Shown: piece by piece, positions 60,993 through 64,000 of the stretch
Numbering within the stretch: position 1 is the first letter of the stretch
Layout: every line of letters starts with the position of its first letter
From: Bacillota bacterium
Lineage (GTDB): Bacteria > Bacillota > Clostridia > Christensenellales > Aristaeellaceae
Direction of reading: 5' to 3'
Assembly: GCA_030057655.1 (NCBI GenBank)
Contig: JASGUQ010000023.1
Coordinates: 1 to 64,000 of the forward strand
Length of the DNA: 64,000 bases
Made by a program: the position numbers and the translations under genes
The notes under the pieces: model-generated
The model's database searches: none
What the model was told of the DNA's origin: nothing
What the model saw: only the letters and a program-made list of their open reading frames with translations

Positions 60993-62390
60993 ATGATCCA
61001 GATTTATAACAGCCAGACCAGACAGAAGGAAAATTTTGTCCCCCTGACCCCCGGGAAGGTGGGCATGTACTGCTGCGGTCCGACTGTGTACGATTATTTC
61101 CATATCGGCAACGCGCGCCCCTTTATTATGTTTGACGTGTTCAGAAGGTTCCTGGAAAGCCGCGGGTATGAAGTAACCTTTGTGCAAAATTTCACCGACG
61201 TGGATGACAAGATGATCGACAGGGCCAACAGGGAAGGCATCACGGTCAAAGAACTTGGCGACCGCTTCATTGCCGAATACTGGAAGGACGCCGGCGCCCT
61301 TGGCGTAAAACCCGCTACAGTCCATCCCAGGGCGACTGAGCACATGCAGGAGATGATTGAGATCATCCGGGGCTTAGTGGACCGGGGGCTGGCGTATGAG
61401 AAGGATGGCAGCGTTTACTTCAGCACGCCTGACTTTCATGATTACGGCAAACTGTCCGGGCAGAACCTGGAGGATCTGGACAGCGGCGCGCGTGTCAGCG
61501 TGGACGAGGAAAAACGCAACCCCCTGGACTTTGCCCTTTGGAAGGCTGAAAAGCCGGGCGAGCCCAGCTGGGACAGCCCCTGGGGCAAGGGGAGGCCGGG
61601 CTGGCACATCGAGTGCAGCGCGATGAGCATGAAATACCTGGGCGATCGCTTTGACATCCACTGCGGCGGCCAGGACCTGCTTTTCCCCCACCATGAGAAC
61701 GAGGTCGCGCAGAGCGAGGGCTACACAGGGCATCCCTTTGTGAACTATTGGATGCACAACGGCTTTTTAAACATCGACAACACCAAGATGTCAAAATCCC
61801 TCGGCAACTTCTTTACCGTGCGGGATATTCTTAAGGAATATGAGCCGGAGAGCGTCCGTATGCTGATGCTGTCCGCGCATTACAGAAGCCCGCTGAATTT
61901 CAGCCGGGAGATGATGGCGCAGGCCAAGGCTTCCCTGACCAGGCTGTATACCGCAAGGGACAGAATGACGGACCTTGAAAAGACCGCGAAGCCCGCCGCG
62001 CACCAAGACGATCTGGACGATATGAAGGGCAAGCTCAAAGAAATCGAAGAGCGCTTTGACGCCGGGATGGACAATGACTTTAACACGGCGGAGGCGATGG
62101 GCGCGCTGTTTGAGCTGGTCTACCTGGCCAACACCGAATTGAATGAAAGCAGCGCGAAGGAGAGCGTTGAGGAAGCGCTGGCGCTGCTGAACAAGATGAC
62201 CGGTATTTTCGGCCTTCTCACCAAGAAAGAAGATGAAGTGCCCCAGGAGGTGCAGGAACTGGCGAATGAACGCGCCCAGGCCAGAAAAGACAAGAACTGG
62301 GCCAGGAGCGACGAACTGCGCGCGAAACTCAGCGAGATGGGCTGGCTTGTTGAGGACAGCCCGCAGGGGCAGAAGCTGCGCCGCGCATAA
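60993..62390 (+). CDS. cysS: Cysteinyl-tRNA synthetase
   Basis: Class I aminoacyl-tRNA synthetase, 465 residues, charging tRNA-Cys. It has the zinc-binding [18 protein letters not shown] with the HIGH-equivalent HIGN, the zinc ligand region [11 protein letters not shown] and [10 protein letters not shown], and the KMSKS loop [16 protein letters not shown] precedes ATG 60993. It follows ppk1 by 42 bases and may share its transcript; no terminator is visible between them. Confidence 0.97.
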   Translation: MIQIYNSQTRQKENFVPLTPGKVGMYCCGPTVYDYFHIGNARPFIMFDVFRRFLESRGYEVTFVQNFTDVDDKMIDRANREGITVKELGDRFIAEYWKDAGALGVKPATVHPRATEHMQEMIEIIRGLVDRGLAYEKDGSVYFSTPDFHDYGKLSGQNLEDLDSGARVSVDEEKRNPLDFALWKAEKPGEPSWDSPWGKGRPGWHIECSAMSMKYLGDRFDIHCGGQDLLFPHHENEVAQSEGYTGHPFVNYWMHNGFLNIDNTKMSKSLGNFFTVRDILKEYEPESVRMLMLSAHYRSPLNFSREMMAQAKASLTRLYTARDRMTDLEKTAKPAAHQDDLDDMKGKLKEIEERFDAGMDNDFNTAEAMGALFELVYLANTELNESSAKESVEEALALLNKMTGIFGLLTKKEDEVPQEVQELANERAQARKDKNWARSDELRAKLSEMGWLVEDSPQGQKLRRA

Positions 62391-62408
62391 AGCACAATCA
62401 GACGCGCC

Positions 62409-62834
62409 ATGAAATCCACGCTGCCCAAAAACGTAAGATCCCGGCTGATGATCGGTCGGGTGATTTTGATCATGTGCGCGCTGATCAGCGCCGGTATGCT
62501 GGTATTGGCGGTTTCAGGCGCAATGAAAAAAGGGCATAGGGAGCGCGTTGAGCTGAAACCAAAAGCTCATATAGCAGCGCTGCCGGGCATCAGCCAAAGC
62601 GGGATCAACCTGAACACCACGACAAAGGAAGAGCTGATGAGTTTGCCCGGCATCGGAGAACACCTGGCAGAACAGTTGATCTTTAAGCGTGAAGAGCAGC
62701 CGTTTTATTTTGTTGAGGATGTCGGCACTGTAAAAGGATTCGGGGATAAACGGATCGCCGTTTTAAAACAGCATGCCTATGTTCCGCTGCCGCAGGATCC
62801 CGAAAACCCCGGGGCATCCTCCGATTTGAAGTAG
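62409..62834 (+). CDS. ComEA-like membrane protein with helix-hairpin-helix domain
   Basis: A 141-residue protein with one N-terminal membrane helix (about 17-38) and a C-terminal helix-hairpin-helix unit (INLNTTTKEELMSLPGIGEH and GTVKGFGDKRIAVLKQ). This is the DNA-binding half of ComEA; the usual SLBB domain is missing. In competence systems ComEA binds incoming DNA outside the membrane, but no comEC or comF gene is nearby. It follows cysS closely and ends at a strong terminator. Confidence 0.85.
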   Translation: MKSTLPKNVRSRLMIGRVILIMCALISAGMLVLAVSGAMKKGHRERVELKPKAHIAALPGISQSGINLNTTTKEELMSLPGIGEHLAEQLIFKREEQPFYFVEDVGTVKGFGDKRIAVLKQHAYVPLPQDPENPGASSDLK

Positions 62835-62852
62835 ACCTGACCCAAAAATGAT

Positions 62853-62892
62853 AAAAGGGGCTTTAGCGATTGTATCCGCCAAAGCCCCTTTT
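62853..62892. terminator. Bidirectional terminator between the ComEA-like gene and ftsH
   Basis: AAAAGGGGCTTT (62853-62864) pairs perfectly with AAAGCCCCTTTT (62881-62892), serving both converging genes. Confidence 0.9.
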
Positions 62893-62913
62893 GTGTTGAT
62901 CCAGTTATCCGGG

Positions 62914-64000
62914 TCACGTCTGCTCTTCTTTATCCTGCCCGCCCTCCAAGGCTTCCTGTCCGCCTTCCGCCAGCAGCGGAGGACGGCTTAAGATCTCCAT
63001 GAACTGCTCGCCGGTCAGGGTTTCCGTTTCATAGAGCAGGTGCGCGATCTCATGCAATTTTGACAGGTTATCAGACAGCGCCCGGGTGGCTTTGTCGTAC
63101 TGCTCTTTGATGATTTTGACGGTCAATTCGTCGATCTTGCTCTGGGTGACAGCGGAACAGGTGGAAGAATAGCCGCCGCCCAGGTACTGGCCCTGCTGCT
63201 GGTCAAAGGCCACCATGCCAAACTCCTCCGCCATGCCAAAGCGGGTGACCATAGCGCGGGCCAGCTGGGTTGCCTTCTCAATGTCGTTGGAGGCGCCGGT
63301 GGTGATGGAGTTGAAAACCAGCTCCTCCGCAGCACGGCCGCCCGTTAAGATGGCGATCTTGTTCTCGATGTCCTGTTTGCTCATCAGAAAGCGCTCCTCC
63401 TGCTCCACCTGCATGGTGAAGCCAAGCGCGCCTGAGGTGCGCGGGATGATGGTAATCTTATGAACAGGCGCCGAGCCCATCTGCAGGGCCGCGACCATGG
63501 CGTGCCCGACCTCGTGGTAGGCGACGATGGTCTTCTCCTTGTCCGACATCACACGGTCTTTTTTCTCATAGCCGGCAACGACCACGTCGATGCTGGCTTC
63601 CAGATCGTCCTGGGTGACCGTTTTGCGGTTGTTGCGGACGGCGCGGAGGGCCGCCTCGTTGATCAGGTTGGCCAGGTCCGCGCCGGAGGTGCCGGCAGCG
63701 GCGCGGGCAACCCGGGTGAGGTCAACACCAGGCGCCAGTTTGACTTTTTTCGCGTGGACCTTCAAAATCGCGACGCGGCCGGGCAGATCGGGCAATTCGA
63801 CCGGGATGCGCCTGTCAAAGCGGCCGGGGCGGGTGAGCGCCGGATCCAGGATCTCCGGGCGGTTGGTGGCCGCAAGGATCATGACGCCCTTGCTGCCGTC
63901 AAAGCCGTCCATCTCGCTTAAAAGCTGGTTCAAGGTCTGCTCGCGTTCGTCATTGCCGCCGAAATTGGCGCCGGACTCGCGCCGTTTGCCGATGGTGTCG
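62914..64000 (-). CDS. ftsH: ATP-dependent zinc metalloprotease FtsH, 5' end off window
   Basis: C-terminal 360 or so residues of the membrane-bound AAA+ protease that degrades misfolded and regulatory membrane proteins. The frame is already open at the window edge (TIGKRRESGANFGGNDEREQ). It contains TNRPEILDPALTRPGRFDRR (second region of homology with arginine fingers) and the protease motif YHEVGHAMVAAL with zinc histidines. GGRAAEELVF and the TTGASNDIEKATQLAR block follow. The tail is acidic and short. The membrane and Walker segments lie outside the window. Confidence 0.97.
   Translation of the reverse strand, partial: DTIGKRRESGANFGGNDEREQTLNQLLSEMDGFDGSKGVMILAATNRPEILDPALTRPGRFDRRIPVELPDLPGRVAILKVHAKKVKLAPGVDLTRVARAAAGTSGADLANLINEAALRAVRNNRKTVTQDDLEASIDVVVAGYEKKDRVMSDKEKTIVAYHEVGHAMVAALQMGSAPVHKITIIPRTSGALGFTMQVEQEERFLMSKQDIENKIAILTGGRAAEELVFNSITTGASNDIEKATQLARAMVTRFGMAEEFGMVAFDQQQGQYLGGGYSSTCSAVTQSKIDELTVKIIKEQYDKATRALSDNLSKLHEIAHLLYETETLTGEQFMEILSRPPLLAEGGQEALEGGQDKEEQT

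Overview
The window looks like chromosome of an anaerobic, fermentative member of the Clostridia (Firmicutes). The signs are an NAD(P)-linked multimeric [FeFe]-hydrogenase operon of the HndABCD type, the clostridial GlgC/GlgD pair, paired DRTGG-domain proteins, an L-arabinose pathway with a GH51 arabinofuranosidase, and no respiratory genes. Base composition is moderately GC-rich by eye. All four transporter-binding proteins carry plain AxA signal peptides and no lipobox cysteine, which is unusual for a monoderm Firmicute. I remember that trait from Christensenellales-like lineages, but the placement is inference.

Layout. 1-5479 (minus): type I restriction-modification operon hsdM-hsdS-hsdR, with hsdR cut by the window edge. 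5765-5985: a decayed hydrolase gene. 6104-11430 (plus): an RpiB-like isomerase and a ribose-type (CUT2) sugar ABC transporter with two permeases. Next come a tRNA-Leu(GAG) gene (minus), a proline/sodium symporter, a class 3 lipase (minus) and a roughly 206-nt structured RNA with its own promoter, lying upstream of a zinc-ribbon protein. 15538-21886: cell-envelope and miscellaneous genes (an L,D-transpeptidase/CapA fusion, DUF6054, a two-helix membrane protein, a cobalamin adenosyltransferase, a secreted caspase-like protein, and a membrane protein behind a long imperfect hairpin). 21941-28447 (minus): the arabinose regulon (araD, araB, araA, abfA, a transporter-permease remnant, and a PocR/AraC regulator with candidate operators). 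28566-30824: a nitrate/sulfonate-type ABC transporter. 30863-37810 (minus): the hydrogenase operon with five signalling-type proteins. 37925-41901: two Gfo/Idh/MocA oxidoreductases and a lipoamide-dehydrogenase-like flavoprotein. 41922-48583 (minus): the complete phosphate regulon pstSCAB-phoU-phoB-phoR plus DUF1653. 48751-51084 (minus): a polar amino-acid ABC transporter. 51442-57561 (minus): the glycogen operon glgB-glgC-glgD-glgA. 57810-62834 (plus): a degenerate metallophosphoesterase, ppk1, cysS and a ComEA-like protein. 62914-64000 (minus): the 3' part of ftsH.

Together the genes describe a sugar fermenter that degrades arabinan-type plant polysaccharide, disposes of electrons as hydrogen, stores carbon as glycogen and phosphate as polyphosphate, and controls phosphate uptake through PhoBR. 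The points most worth a second look are the structured RNA at 14881-15086, a circularly permuted PstS, the transpeptidase-CapA fusion with a predicted leaderless transcript, the histone-H1-like tail on GlgA, the metallophosphoesterase lacking several metal ligands, the hydrogenase signalling cluster, and the candidate arabinose operators.
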